Source: Pontibacillus salipaludis | Lineage (GTDB): Bacteria > Bacillota > Bacilli > Bacillales > BH030062 | Reading direction: 5' to 3' | DNA length: 64,000 nucleotides | Assembly: GCF_014642405.1 (NCBI RefSeq) | Contig: NZ_BMIN01000001.1 | Span: 62,001-126,000, forward strand | Part shown: piece by piece, positions 49,918 through 57,978 of the stretch | How positions within the stretch are numbered: the first letter of the stretch is position 1 | Layout: the number at the start of each line of letters is the position of its first letter | Made by a program: the position numbers and the translations under genes | Notes under the pieces: generated by a model | What the model saw: only the letters and a program-made list of their open reading frames with translations | What the model was told of the DNA's origin: nothing | Database searches by the model: none

Positions 49918-50709
49918 TTGACTAAACTTGGTGAGTATTTTCGTGAAGAGGATAGAGATGGAATATTCATTTTACTAAAGTTTTCGAAAAGGGAATATTT
50001 AGAAATGATCCAAAAGGGTAAGTTGTATATGAATAACTTTGAATATTTTATAAATTTAGAGAGAGAAACAGGTATAAAAGGTCAAGGAGATAAATTAGAA
50101 GCAGCCAATGTAATGAATGATATGATATTACAGGTGCTAGACCCAGGTAGTCATGATATTGTTGGAGAATTAGAGGCCTCGCAAATGCACTTCAGACCTG
50201 ATTACATGAAGTATATTCCTATATTTTGTATGACATATATCGGACCAAATGATATAGAAATAATTGAAGAAAGCCAAGAGCAAATGAATGCAGTTATTAA
50301 TTTAAATGAAGACTTAAGATCGAGAATAACTCAGGAATTTGGTGAACACGTTTTAGTTATATCGCCTAATGAGTTTATAAAAAAAGTTATGACTATGGCA
50401 GAAAGAGAAAATTTAGCATTGAGAGCAGGTAAAGTAAATTACAGTAACTTATCTATAAATGATAAGGAGCGCTTCGACGAATTTCATTCAGGAAACCCAG
50501 CATTGTATTTTAGGAAGGACAAATCATTCGAGTACCAAAATGAATTTCGCCTTGTACTTCATGGAGAACATACGAAAAAACCTGTTATAAAAGATATTGG
50601 AGACATCTCTGAGGTCAGTAAATTAATGACTGTTGATCAATTGTTAAATAACAAAATCCAGGTAACCTTTAATCGCCGAAACAATGGCAGAAAAATGACA
50701 GAAAAATAA
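49918..50709 (+). CDS. Unknown accessory protein (DUF2971-like features)
   Basis: This 263-residue soluble protein starts at TTG 49918 after GTGGAGGG. It begins with a short beta/alpha region (KLYMNNFEYFINLE) and ends with the pattern FRKDKSFEYQNEFRLVLHG, a combination reminiscent of DUF2971-type proteins. I cannot place it firmly. It is flanked by its own leader and a strong terminator, so it is an independent cargo gene. Confidence 0.5.
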   Translation: MTKLGEYFREEDRDGIFILLKFSKREYLEMIQKGKLYMNNFEYFINLERETGIKGQGDKLEAANVMNDMILQVLDPGSHDIVGELEASQMHFRPDYMKYIPIFCMTYIGPNDIEIIEESQEQMNAVINLNEDLRSRITQEFGEHVLVISPNEFIKKVMTMAERENLALRAGKVNYSNLSINDKERFDEFHSGNPALYFRKDKSFEYQNEFRLVLHGEHTKKPVIKDIGDISEVSKLMTVDQLLNNKIQVTFNRRNNGRKMTEK

Positions 50710-50782
50710 CAGATCATATACTAAATAATGTTTTATATTAATAGTATGAAAAATATAATTTGATTATCAAAAAGTATTATAA

Positions 50783-50820
50783 TTAAGCACCTTGGCACTT
50801 GCCGAGGTGCTTAATTTTTA
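50783..50820 (+). terminator. Terminator of the 263-residue gene
   Basis: A 13-bp stem (50783-50795 with 50802-50814; one mismatch) is followed by TTTTTA. Confidence 0.88.
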
Positions 50821-50907
50821 AAAATACCCTTTAATAAAAAGTGCAGAAAAAGAAGGAATGTTAGGATTGTTTGTCGAAATTTGTACAGTTGAAAGGGAGG
50901 AATATAA

Positions 50908-51852
50908 TTGAAGGAAAATAAAGACGGATTCATAGCAAACTTCAACTGTACATTTGGCGATGAAGATAAGCCGATGTTAAATTATTTTGAAGAAATTATT
51001 TTACCAGCTTTTAAAAAGGGATATGTAAGAAAGAAAAAAGGAAATAGCTTTACAATTGAGAATGTCCATCTAACTATGCAAAATGGTATTTTTATGTTGG
51101 TAGGTCTTTTTGTGAAAAGCACTTTTTTGGAGGTAAGGTCAAGAAGGGATGAAAATGGTAACCTACAAAGAACTGAAGATAACATAAAGGCAGATCCTTA
51201 CTCATACTTTATTATTAATTTGAAAAACCATCGTATGGCTTTAGTAAAGAATCAAAAAGGAAGTCCGTCATTGTCTGAATTCGGAGATGTGGCTGAATAT
51301 TACTTAAAAAATTTTGTGAGGGAAACTAATAAAGCTAATAAAGGAACAGATACAAAAGAGCTACCAAAACCTAATTTACACGTAGTAGCTGTACCTTTAA
51401 ATGGAAAAATTAAAGAAGAGTTGAATAAAGTAGAGAAAATACAAAGAGCGGTCTTCCGTTTTTATCCTTTAAATGGAGATATACCGCAAAATGAAATTGT
51501 AAATGAACTCAGAAGTCAATTACCTGATTTTGAGAGTAAAAGTGGTAATGTACAAATAAACAGTCCAAAGAATATAGATAAGGTTGGTGAAACATTAGAG
51601 GAGACTAAAGGATTGGTTAAGCCTTCTATTGCGGCTGAATATCCTGATGGTACAACGAGAACACTAAATGACGAAAACTTTACTGAAAGAGCTACATTTT
51701 CCGTAGAGGATAGCTTATCTTTTAATGATAACCTAAGTACAATAGCAGGGAAGGCTATATCAAAAAATGAGTTCAAGGAGACAAGTGAAGAAAACAAAAA
51801 TATCTATCAAAGATTCTTTGACAGATTAGAAAATATTTTGTCAAGAAAGTAG
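50908..51852 (+). CDS. Unknown cytosolic protein of a two-gene cassette
   Basis: This 314-residue soluble protein starts at TTG 50908 after GGGAGG. The first 190 residues look like a mixed alpha/beta domain (FMLVGLFVKSTFLEVRSRRD). The rest is a polar linker and a C-terminal amphipathic helix (NIYQRFFDRLENILSRK). No known domain is recognised. It lies 8 bases before a membrane protein gene and both share one leader. Confidence 0.55.
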   Translation: MKENKDGFIANFNCTFGDEDKPMLNYFEEIILPAFKKGYVRKKKGNSFTIENVHLTMQNGIFMLVGLFVKSTFLEVRSRRDENGNLQRTEDNIKADPYSYFIINLKNHRMALVKNQKGSPSLSEFGDVAEYYLKNFVRETNKANKGTDTKELPKPNLHVVAVPLNGKIKEELNKVEKIQRAVFRFYPLNGDIPQNEIVNELRSQLPDFESKSGNVQINSPKNIDKVGETLEETKGLVKPSIAAEYPDGTTRTLNDENFTERATFSVEDSLSFNDNLSTIAGKAISKNEFKETSEENKNIYQRFFDRLENILSRK

Positions 51853-51860
51853 GTTTATAA

Positions 51861-52496
51861 ATGCAGCCAAATGATAAGAAAAAGCTTTCTCAAAATGCTG
51901 ATCAGCTATTGCAAGGTCTTATATTTAAGGAAGTTTTAAAGAGAAGTATTACCTCATTGAAATTTTCTAAAAACAGGCTGTTTATATTAATTGGTTTTTT
52001 TATCGCTTTTTTTAATCTTTATTTATTTGTTTTTACTAAACACATAAATGGAATTGAACATACTCTTACAATAGTTGAGAATGTAACCACTTTTTCGATT
52101 ACTATTTTGGCTGTATTAATAACGGGATATGCTATTTTTCAAGCATTAGCCACTGGTTCAACATTATATAATTTAGTAAAGACAAAACAAGGTTCTGTAA
52201 GTTACTTCATGAGGTATAATGATTACTTTTTTTCCGTTTCTTTACTATATTTAAGTGTAATTGTTCTGAACTTTTTACTTTTTATATTTCTTAATGGAAT
52301 CCCTGTAAATTGGAGCTTACCTTTTTATTGCACTAATGGAAATAACACAATATATTCTTTTCTCATGAGCTTATATATTATATTAATTTTAAATAGTTTA
52401 TTTGAGCTCAAGTCATTCATTTTTAACTTGTATTCAGTATTCTCAACTAATGCAGCAATTGCAGCAATAAATAAAGCAAATGAATCAGATGAATAG
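51861..52496 (+). CDS. Four-helix membrane protein of a two-gene cassette
   Basis: This 211-residue protein has four membrane segments near residues 39-58, 72-95, 122-145 and 164-185, with a basic cytosolic N-terminus. No transporter or channel signature is recognised. It is co-transcribed with the 314-residue gene. A soluble sensor with a small membrane effector is a common layout in abortive infection, and that is only an analogy here. Confidence 0.6.
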   Translation: MQPNDKKKLSQNADQLLQGLIFKEVLKRSITSLKFSKNRLFILIGFFIAFFNLYLFVFTKHINGIEHTLTIVENVTTFSITILAVLITGYAIFQALATGSTLYNLVKTKQGSVSYFMRYNDYFFSVSLLYLSVIVLNFLLFIFLNGIPVNWSLPFYCTNGNNTIYSFLMSLYIILILNSLFELKSFIFNLYSVFSTNAAIAAINKANESDE

Positions 52497-52608
52497 ATAA
52501 AATAAAATCTTTTATTTGGAGGAGTTCTTAGTGATTACTGTAAATATAGTTCAAAGGTGATTACATATATTTTCTGTTTGTATTTCAATAAGAGGGTGAT
52601 TAATAACT

Positions 52609-52914
52609 ATGAAACCTTTTGCAAAGAAGTTTTATAAATCAGCATCTTGGCGTAAATGCCGGGATGCTTATTTTAATTCCCAACAAGGTATGTGTGAGCG
52701 ATGCGAGTCACCAGGAAAGATTGTTCACCATAAGACGTGGCTTACTTCTAAGAACATAAATGATCCTTGCATTTCTCTAAATTATGAAGAACTTGAGCTG
52801 CTGTGTCAGGACTGCCATAACAAAGAGCACCATAGCACTAGCTGTTCAAGAAGGGAAGATGTGAAGTTTAATAAAATGGGTGAATTAGTAAAAGTAGGTG
52901 ATAAAACAAAATAA
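52609..52914 (+). CDS. Phage HNH endonuclease
   Basis: This 101-residue protein has the zinc pair CERCES, the HNH core IVHHKTWL and a second pair LCQDCHNKEHH. Phages keep such nucleases just before the terminase genes, where they assist packaging. A GGGTGATTAATAACT stretch precedes the ATG. It looks intact. Confidence 0.85.
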   Translation: MKPFAKKFYKSASWRKCRDAYFNSQQGMCERCESPGKIVHHKTWLTSKNINDPCISLNYEELELLCQDCHNKEHHSTSCSRREDVKFNKMGELVKVGDKTK

Positions 52915-53001
52915 GTTTACTATACACAAAAGGAACTATGTACATGAAGTCGAATGATGTAAGATACTGGTTTTAATCTTAAGTTTTTCGGAGGTGTTAA
53001 A

Positions 53002-53763
53002 TTGCTTGATAAATTAAGTGTGCTACAAAGAGGAATGGAGCTTAAGCTCGAAGAGATACAATTAAGCCATAAGCATAAAGGGAATAGAGGAGACAACTCG
53101 GAAGAAGTCGTTAGAGATTTTCTAAGAGAGTTTTTACCCTTATATAACCGAATTGGCCATGGAGAAATAGTTGACACTATAGGGAATGTTTCTAATGAGT
53201 CCGATATTGTAATTTTAAATGAATATCACCCATATTTGAATGACTTAGCAAATCCCAGCTTGTTTTTTATAGAAGGTGTTGCTGCAGTGGGAGAGGTGAA
53301 GAGTAATTTGTCAAGTAAGGATCTCTCTGATACTCTCGACAAATGCACTAGATTTAAACAGATGCATATTGATATGCAAGGTCATGCATTTGTTGTTGCA
53401 AACGATTCAGATATAAAAAGATTTGTTATGAAGAGGCCATTTTTTTTGTTTATATTTGCTTCCCAATTGAAACTAGATACGATTTTGGAGAAAATTAGAA
53501 CATATAATGAACAAAAGGGTTTAGAAGTAGAAAATCAAATTGATGGTGTTTTTGCATTGGACAGAGGTACGATTTTTAACGTAGGAGATGGTGAAGGTTC
53601 GTTAGGATTCAAAGAGAAAAGTGATTCAAGTAAATTAGAGGGTTATATATCTATTGAGCAAGGGAGTGATAACAATACTTTATTTAACTTCCTTACATTC
53701 TTAAGTAGTTCAATGCCTCACTTAAGATTACATTATCCTATTATAAGGGAATATTTAAGATAG
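53002..53763 (+). CDS. DUF6602 protein, PD-(D/E)XK nuclease-like
   Basis: This 253-residue protein starts at TTG 53002 after GGAGGTG. Residues about 31-105 match the DUF6602 pattern (HKGNRGDNSEEVVRDFL) and include ESDIVIL and VGEVKSNL, the Asp and the ExK of a PD-(D/E)XK nuclease fold. It sits between the HNH and small terminase genes, splitting a pair that is normally adjacent. That placement points to a cargo gene with a likely role in DNA defence. Confidence 0.68.
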   Translation: MLDKLSVLQRGMELKLEEIQLSHKHKGNRGDNSEEVVRDFLREFLPLYNRIGHGEIVDTIGNVSNESDIVILNEYHPYLNDLANPSLFFIEGVAAVGEVKSNLSSKDLSDTLDKCTRFKQMHIDMQGHAFVVANDSDIKRFVMKRPFFLFIFASQLKLDTILEKIRTYNEQKGLEVENQIDGVFALDRGTIFNVGDGEGSLGFKEKSDSSKLEGYISIEQGSDNNTLFNFLTFLSSSMPHLRLHYPIIREYLR

Positions 53764-53930
53764 AAATGTTTTTATCTTAAACGCCATCTTGGTTCTTAGA
53801 CAAGAGGTGCTTTTTCTTATTCGCCCCCGTGTTTGAAATTTTTTATTATTTATTATGGGTACCGATGGGGGGAGATTCGTGTAATACACAGGTCATTTTC
53901 ACATAACTACCCCAGAAAGAAGGTGATTTT

Positions 53931-54290
53931 ATGTCGGCCAATGAAATGACTGAAAAAGAGAAGGAAATCAAAAAAGAATTCAATCGACTACGGCGTATTT
54001 TGAAAAAGTTTGATATCGAAAAGAATCGTCTTTCTACGGCTGAGGGTTTGCTTCATGAATCAGCTTTTATGCGGGTTACACTGCAAGAGCTTAAGGAAGA
54101 CATTAACCAAAATGGGGCCATTGATGAAATGCCCCAGGGCGACTACTCAATTATGAGGGAAAGCCCTTCGGTGAAAACATACAATACGATGGTCCAAAGA
54201 TACGCTACAGTGAACAAAGAAATTTTCAGCTTGCTTCCTAAAGATCAATCGAAGGCAGATGATGATTTTGAGTCGTTCGTGATGAAATGA
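53931..54290 (+). CDS. P27-family small terminase subunit
   Basis: This 119-residue protein matches small terminase subunits of the P27 type (LRRILKKFDIEKNRLSTAEGLL). It recognises phage DNA for packaging. GAAGGTG precedes the ATG, and the stop codon overlaps the large subunit start. It is intact while its partner is truncated. Confidence 0.82.
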   Translation: MSANEMTEKEKEIKKEFNRLRRILKKFDIEKNRLSTAEGLLHESAFMRVTLQELKEDINQNGAIDEMPQGDYSIMRESPSVKTYNTMVQRYATVNKEIFSLLPKDQSKADDDFESFVMK

Positions 54291-55063
54291 TGATCAATTA
54301 TCCTTTAACCTACAATCCTATAATCGAATACTGGAATAAGATCCAGTCAGGCGACGAAGTTGTAAGTGACAAAGTGCGCAGGGTTTATAAAAAACTCGTT
54401 GCCGACATCCATGATCAGTCTTCAATTTATGAGTACAGTCCTGCGCGTGCCAATCACTCGATTGAGTTTGTAGAGAACTTTTGCAAGCACTCTAAAGGTG
54501 AAAAAGCAGGACAAGCTTTCGAACTTGAATTATGGCAAAAAGCGATGCAAGCTGCACTGTTCGGTTTTATACACAAAACCGAAGAGACTAGGAAGTATCG
54601 CGAATTAATTTTTAGTGTTGCTCGTAAAAGCGGAAAATCAGCTTGGGGATCAGCGGTTGCGTTGTATATGATGACTGCTGATGGTGAAGGTGGCCCCGAA
54701 ATCGTAAGCGCTGCTACGAAAAAGGACCAGTCGAAGATCATATGGTTAGAGTCGAAGCGCATGGTTAAAAAGTCTCCTGTACTTAGAAAAAGAATCAGAT
54801 CTTTAGTTTCTGAACTTCTATCTGATTTTAACGACGGTTCATTTAGGACGTTATCAAGCGATTCAATTACGTTAGATGGATTAAATCTTCATTGCTCACT
54901 CATCGATGAGCTCCATGCTATTGAAGATAAAAATCTTTACGATGTTATCGTCGATGGAATGAGTGCTCGTCTACAACCTCTCTCCATTATTACAACTACT
55001 GCAGGTACGGTTAGAGAAGGGATCTTTGATATCAAGTACGATGAGATTGAAAAGATCATTAAT
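54287..55063 (+). pseudogene. Large terminase subunit, 3' truncated
   Basis: The frame encodes about 259 residues of a phage large terminase: Walker A VARKSGKSAW, Walker B CSLIDELHA and the coupling motif ITTTAGTVREG. Family members have about 550 residues with a C-terminal nuclease domain, which is missing. At about 55063 the sequence passes into a GLUG-type fragment and the frame runs on to 55120. The nuclease half, portal, capsid and tail genes have been deleted in one step. Confidence 0.85.
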
Positions 55064-55658
55064 TGTAGGTTTAGTGGATCAGTAGAAAACCAATGGGACA
55101 GTGGGAGCAATAAGCTGTGATTTTTACAATTCTTCTGCACAGAGGTGTGCAGTCGATGGAGCAAGGATAATAGGCTATCAGTGTGGAGGAATAGTTACGT
55201 TTGCGAAATCTTCTGAAGTTACAAACTGTTATATCCAAGGGGAGTTAGTAGGAAATGGTGGACCAAGTTACATGGGTGGTTTGGCAAATGACATTTATGA
55301 GGGCAGTCTTTTCTCTAACTGTTATTCAGTTGTAGGGATATCAAACTACGAAAGGATCTCATCCTTTATGGACCCCATTACAACCCTACTTGAAGAAGGA
55401 ACGAATATAAAAGGTTGTTATGCTGATGTTAGCAAGTTACAAAGTGATCAATGGGGTGGGAACGAACAATGGGAAGGGAAAAACAGTTATGGAGACGGGG
55501 CTTATCATCGCACCACTAGCCAAATGAAAACTCAAACAAACTATGTAGATTGGAACTTCGACGACATATGGAAAATCAGAGAAAATGAGTATCCTAGATT
55601 AAGGACTTCCTCTAAAATAACATGCCGAGTTTTGCCCATAAGTAGCTTTATTGCTTAA
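55064..55658 (+). pseudogene. GLUG-repeat tail/surface protein, C-terminal fragment
   Basis: The first codons (CRFSGSV) lie in the terminase frame. From GTG 55101 a shifted frame continues: GARIIGYQCGGIVTF, VTNCYIQGELVG, LFSNCYSVVGI, and an end with DIWKIRENEYPRLR. These are GLUG-like beta-helix repeats, common in tail fibres and surface proteins. A one- or two-base change near 55080 joins the two frames. Only the C-terminal part remains. Confidence 0.6.
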
Positions 55659-55715
55659 TATATTTTTGGTAGCCAGACTTTCACTTTTAATTTGATAGAA
55701 GATTGGGGGGGAATT

Positions 55716-56170
55716 ATGGAATCGTTAATTAACGCAGTTAAACCAGCCACTTTTGGTGTATCTGAGTTGTATTACCATATTTGTTTGGTGAGTGGAGCGT
55801 CCTATTAGGGGCGCTTATTTGTTTTGTTACGTTTGATTACTTGAGTGGGGTCATAGCTGCGTGGCATCAAGGCAAACTCAACGCTCAAGTGGGTTTTTGG
55901 GGGATCCCAAAGAAAGTAATGATTTTTGGGATGGTGGCCATTGCTCATGTTGTAGATAAGGTTTATTTGGATCAAATTGGTGAGCCTTTGGCGATTGGTG
56001 AATTTCAGGTCAGTGTTATGGCTGCTATGATCCTTTACTATTTGTTTAATGAGTTTGTAAGTATTACGGAGAATCTCGGCAAGATGGGGATGCCGGTTCC
56101 TGCTCCTCTCAAGAAAGCCATTGAAGCTTTTAAAGACAATGCTTATACAGATAAAAATAAGGGGGCGTAA
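55716..56170 (+). pseudogene. Phage holin (TcdE/Hol44-like), frameshifted
   Basis: ATG 55716 opens MESLINAVKPATFGVSE, then a single-base loss near 55764 shifts the frame. The rest of a typical holin continues in the new frame (LPYLFGEWSVLLGALICFVTFDYLSGV) to 56170, with three membrane segments and a charged tail. A TTG at 55781 could restart translation but would lack the N-terminus. Confidence 0.8.
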
Positions 56171-56172
56171 TC

Positions 56173-56296
56173 ATGAGTAAGCACTTAATTGTATTAGGAC
56201 ATGGTAAAGGGCCAAACGGAGTATATGATCCAGGAGCCAGTGGTTGTGGAACAATTGAGGACAAATTTAGACCGTTTAGGAGCGCTAGATGATTAA
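56173..56296 (+). pseudogene. N-acetylmuramoyl-L-alanine amidase remnant
   Basis: The frame begins MSKHLIVLGHGKGPNGVYDP, the start of an Amidase_3 endolysin with the first zinc His in GHG. After about 32 codons it jumps to a piece that in another frame reads TNLDRLGALDD followed by TAA (56294-56296). An internal deletion has removed almost the whole enzyme. Confidence 0.75.
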
Positions 56297-56301
56297 AAAA
56301 A

Positions 56302-56335
56302 CCCCTCACCCTTTTGTGGGTGAGGGGAATATTTT
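56302..56335. terminator. Bidirectional terminator
   Basis: cccctcaccc (56302-56311) pairs with gggtgagggg (56318-56327). It has a T-rich tract on the plus side and a run of seven T on the minus side, so it serves both the lysis remnants and the minus-strand gene. Confidence 0.9.
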
Positions 56336-56609
56336 AAAAATCGTCCACTTCATCATCTTCATCATCAAAATGTTCTTCATATAATGTGTCTTGTGGATCT
56401 CCATCCTTATACACCAAATGAAAATTGCAAAGATAAGCTAAATCTCTTCTTTCATCCTTTTTTGAGTATCCTAATTTGTGTTTAGACCTTCTAACAATTT
56501 CGTCCATTCCATGTTTTAGTACGGGATTACCTTGAGGATCGTAAAAGTAGTTCTCATTTTCTCTTAAAAAGTTAACGTATTCTTCAAATGTCACTTCTGT
56601 TAAATACAT
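56334..56609 (-). CDS. Acidic 91-residue protein of unknown function
   Basis: ATG 56609 follows GGAGGTGG on the minus strand. The protein begins MYLTEVTFEEYVNFL and ends with a very acidic tail (EEHFDDEDDEVDDF). No family is recognised. It lies between the lysis remnants and the defence-like module, and it has its own terminator. A DNA-mimic role could be imagined but is not shown by sequence. Confidence 0.6.
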   Translation of the reverse strand: MYLTEVTFEEYVNFLRENENYFYDPQGNPVLKHGMDEIVRRSKHKLGYSKKDERRDLAYLCNFHLVYKDGDPQDTLYEEHFDDEDDEVDDF

Positions 56610-56775
56610 ATGTATCTCCACCTCCTTTCTACAATTACTTACATTCTTCTTAAAAGTAAACCTTTCCTTCAAATTTTAGGAATTGAACAGAAATTGAAAA
56701 ACTGTATTTATCTTTGATTGATGGTTTATATGTAAAGATTAAATATTAAAAGGTATAGATAAATATATTTAAAAG

Positions 56776-56803
56776 AAAGAGATCAGTTTGAGCTGATCTC
56801 TTT
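56776..56803 (-). terminator. Terminator of the DUF3427/NO VEIN gene
   Basis: An 11-bp stem (56776-56786 with 56793-56803) with a 6-base loop. The minus strand continues with CTTTTAAATA. Confidence 0.75.
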
Positions 56804-57807
56804 TAGATGATTTTATATTGAGTTGGGGTTAGTGAGCATATTTTTGATATATCCCCATGAATTATATAGGCTTTAGCATTATTATTTTTGTCACAGTATT
56901 CATAAAGTCTATAAAGATAATATTTAGATGCGTTATCTTGTGTATATTTTATTTCATTAGCACTCATATAGTATGGAGTTTTTATGCCTCCTCTAGTTGT
57001 TTTGACTTCAATGTATTTCTTTTGACCATCTAAAGTCCAAGATAAAATATCATAACCAGCCCCGTCACCTTCCTCCTTGGATGTATGGAATACTTTTTGA
57101 GCTAAATCTTCTCTTTTATTTATATTTAAAAAATTGACTTCAGTTTGAAAAACAAGTAACTCCCCTTTAAGGCCTAATTCCTGTTTCTTCTCATTTTCTT
57201 CTGCAAAATCAACTATTGAAGCATTAGATAAAGGTAAGTTGTTTTTTTTTGGTGAATTATTTGGTTTATCGGTTACCGTTAATGAATTTTCTTGAAGGTG
57301 ATTTTCTTTAGAAGTTATAGCTGCAGGAATGATTTCTATATTTGTGTGTGTTTTCATCTCTTCTAAGTCCCAATCTAAAAGCTGCCACGTAAAATGGACT
57401 GGTTGTTCTTGATTTGGATCATGTTTTATATAGCCCAATCTTCCTAAGTATGTATAGGGTTCTGACTTTTTAGTTTCAGGGTTAATTTTATTACTCCTTA
57501 GAAACAAGTAAATATTATTAACTAAATGGTCATGGTTAATAAACTGTTTAATCTTATGATCTGTTAGTTTTTGTTTAGGTTGGGACTGCCAAGTCAATAT
57601 ACCATTCTCATCGATGCCCTCTCTAAATTTGAAATTTCCTTCTTTATGACCAATAGTCACAAAGAAAACAAAATCATTTGATCTTTCTGGTATTTTTACT
57701 ATTCCTTGGAGCCCCCATGTCCCCCTTTGGGGTACAAAATTGGAGAAAGGATCGAATATATCATGAACTTCTCTTCTACTATATCGTTCCCAAAGTTTTA
57801 ATGGCAT
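56803..57807 (-). CDS. DUF3427 plus NO VEIN (DUF3883) nuclease-like protein
   Basis: This 334-residue protein begins with LWERYSRREVHDIFDP and continues through FVFFVTIGHKEG, LTWQSQPKQ and YTYLGRLGYI, the pattern of DUF3427, which normally forms the C-terminus of PLD-SF2 helicases. Residues about 200-334 match the NO VEIN C-terminal domain (GLKGELLVFQTE, GAGYDILSW, KKYIEVKTT), a PD-(D/E)XK-like fold with the D and ExK pair present. It is divergent from the helicase gene by 171 bases. I infer it is the nuclease arm of the module. Confidence 0.75.
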   Translation of the reverse strand: MPLKLWERYSRREVHDIFDPFSNFVPQRGTWGLQGIVKIPERSNDFVFFVTIGHKEGNFKFREGIDENGILTWQSQPKQKLTDHKIKQFINHDHLVNNIYLFLRSNKINPETKKSEPYTYLGRLGYIKHDPNQEQPVHFTWQLLDWDLEEMKTHTNIEIIPAAITSKENHLQENSLTVTDKPNNSPKKNNLPLSNASIVDFAEENEKKQELGLKGELLVFQTEVNFLNINKREDLAQKVFHTSKEEGDGAGYDILSWTLDGQKKYIEVKTTRGGIKTPYYMSANEIKYTQDNASKYYLYRLYEYCDKNNNAKAYIIHGDISKICSLTPTQYKII

Positions 57808-57978
57808 TTTAAATGTCTCCTTTTTGTCTAATCTTATTATGAAACTATTAATATTACAAACACTGGTTTATGTGTAAAAAGCGCTGATTTTTAGTAAATA
57901 TATTCAAAATATGAAGGTTTTGCTATAATTTTATAGAAATAAAGTTTTAGTAAGAAATATCTGGATTGGAGGGAGATT

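Noticed and set aside
55101-55658. Intact 185-residue gene
   Set aside because: It is the C-terminal part of a GLUG-repeat protein, without a ribosome site, directly after the truncated terminase.
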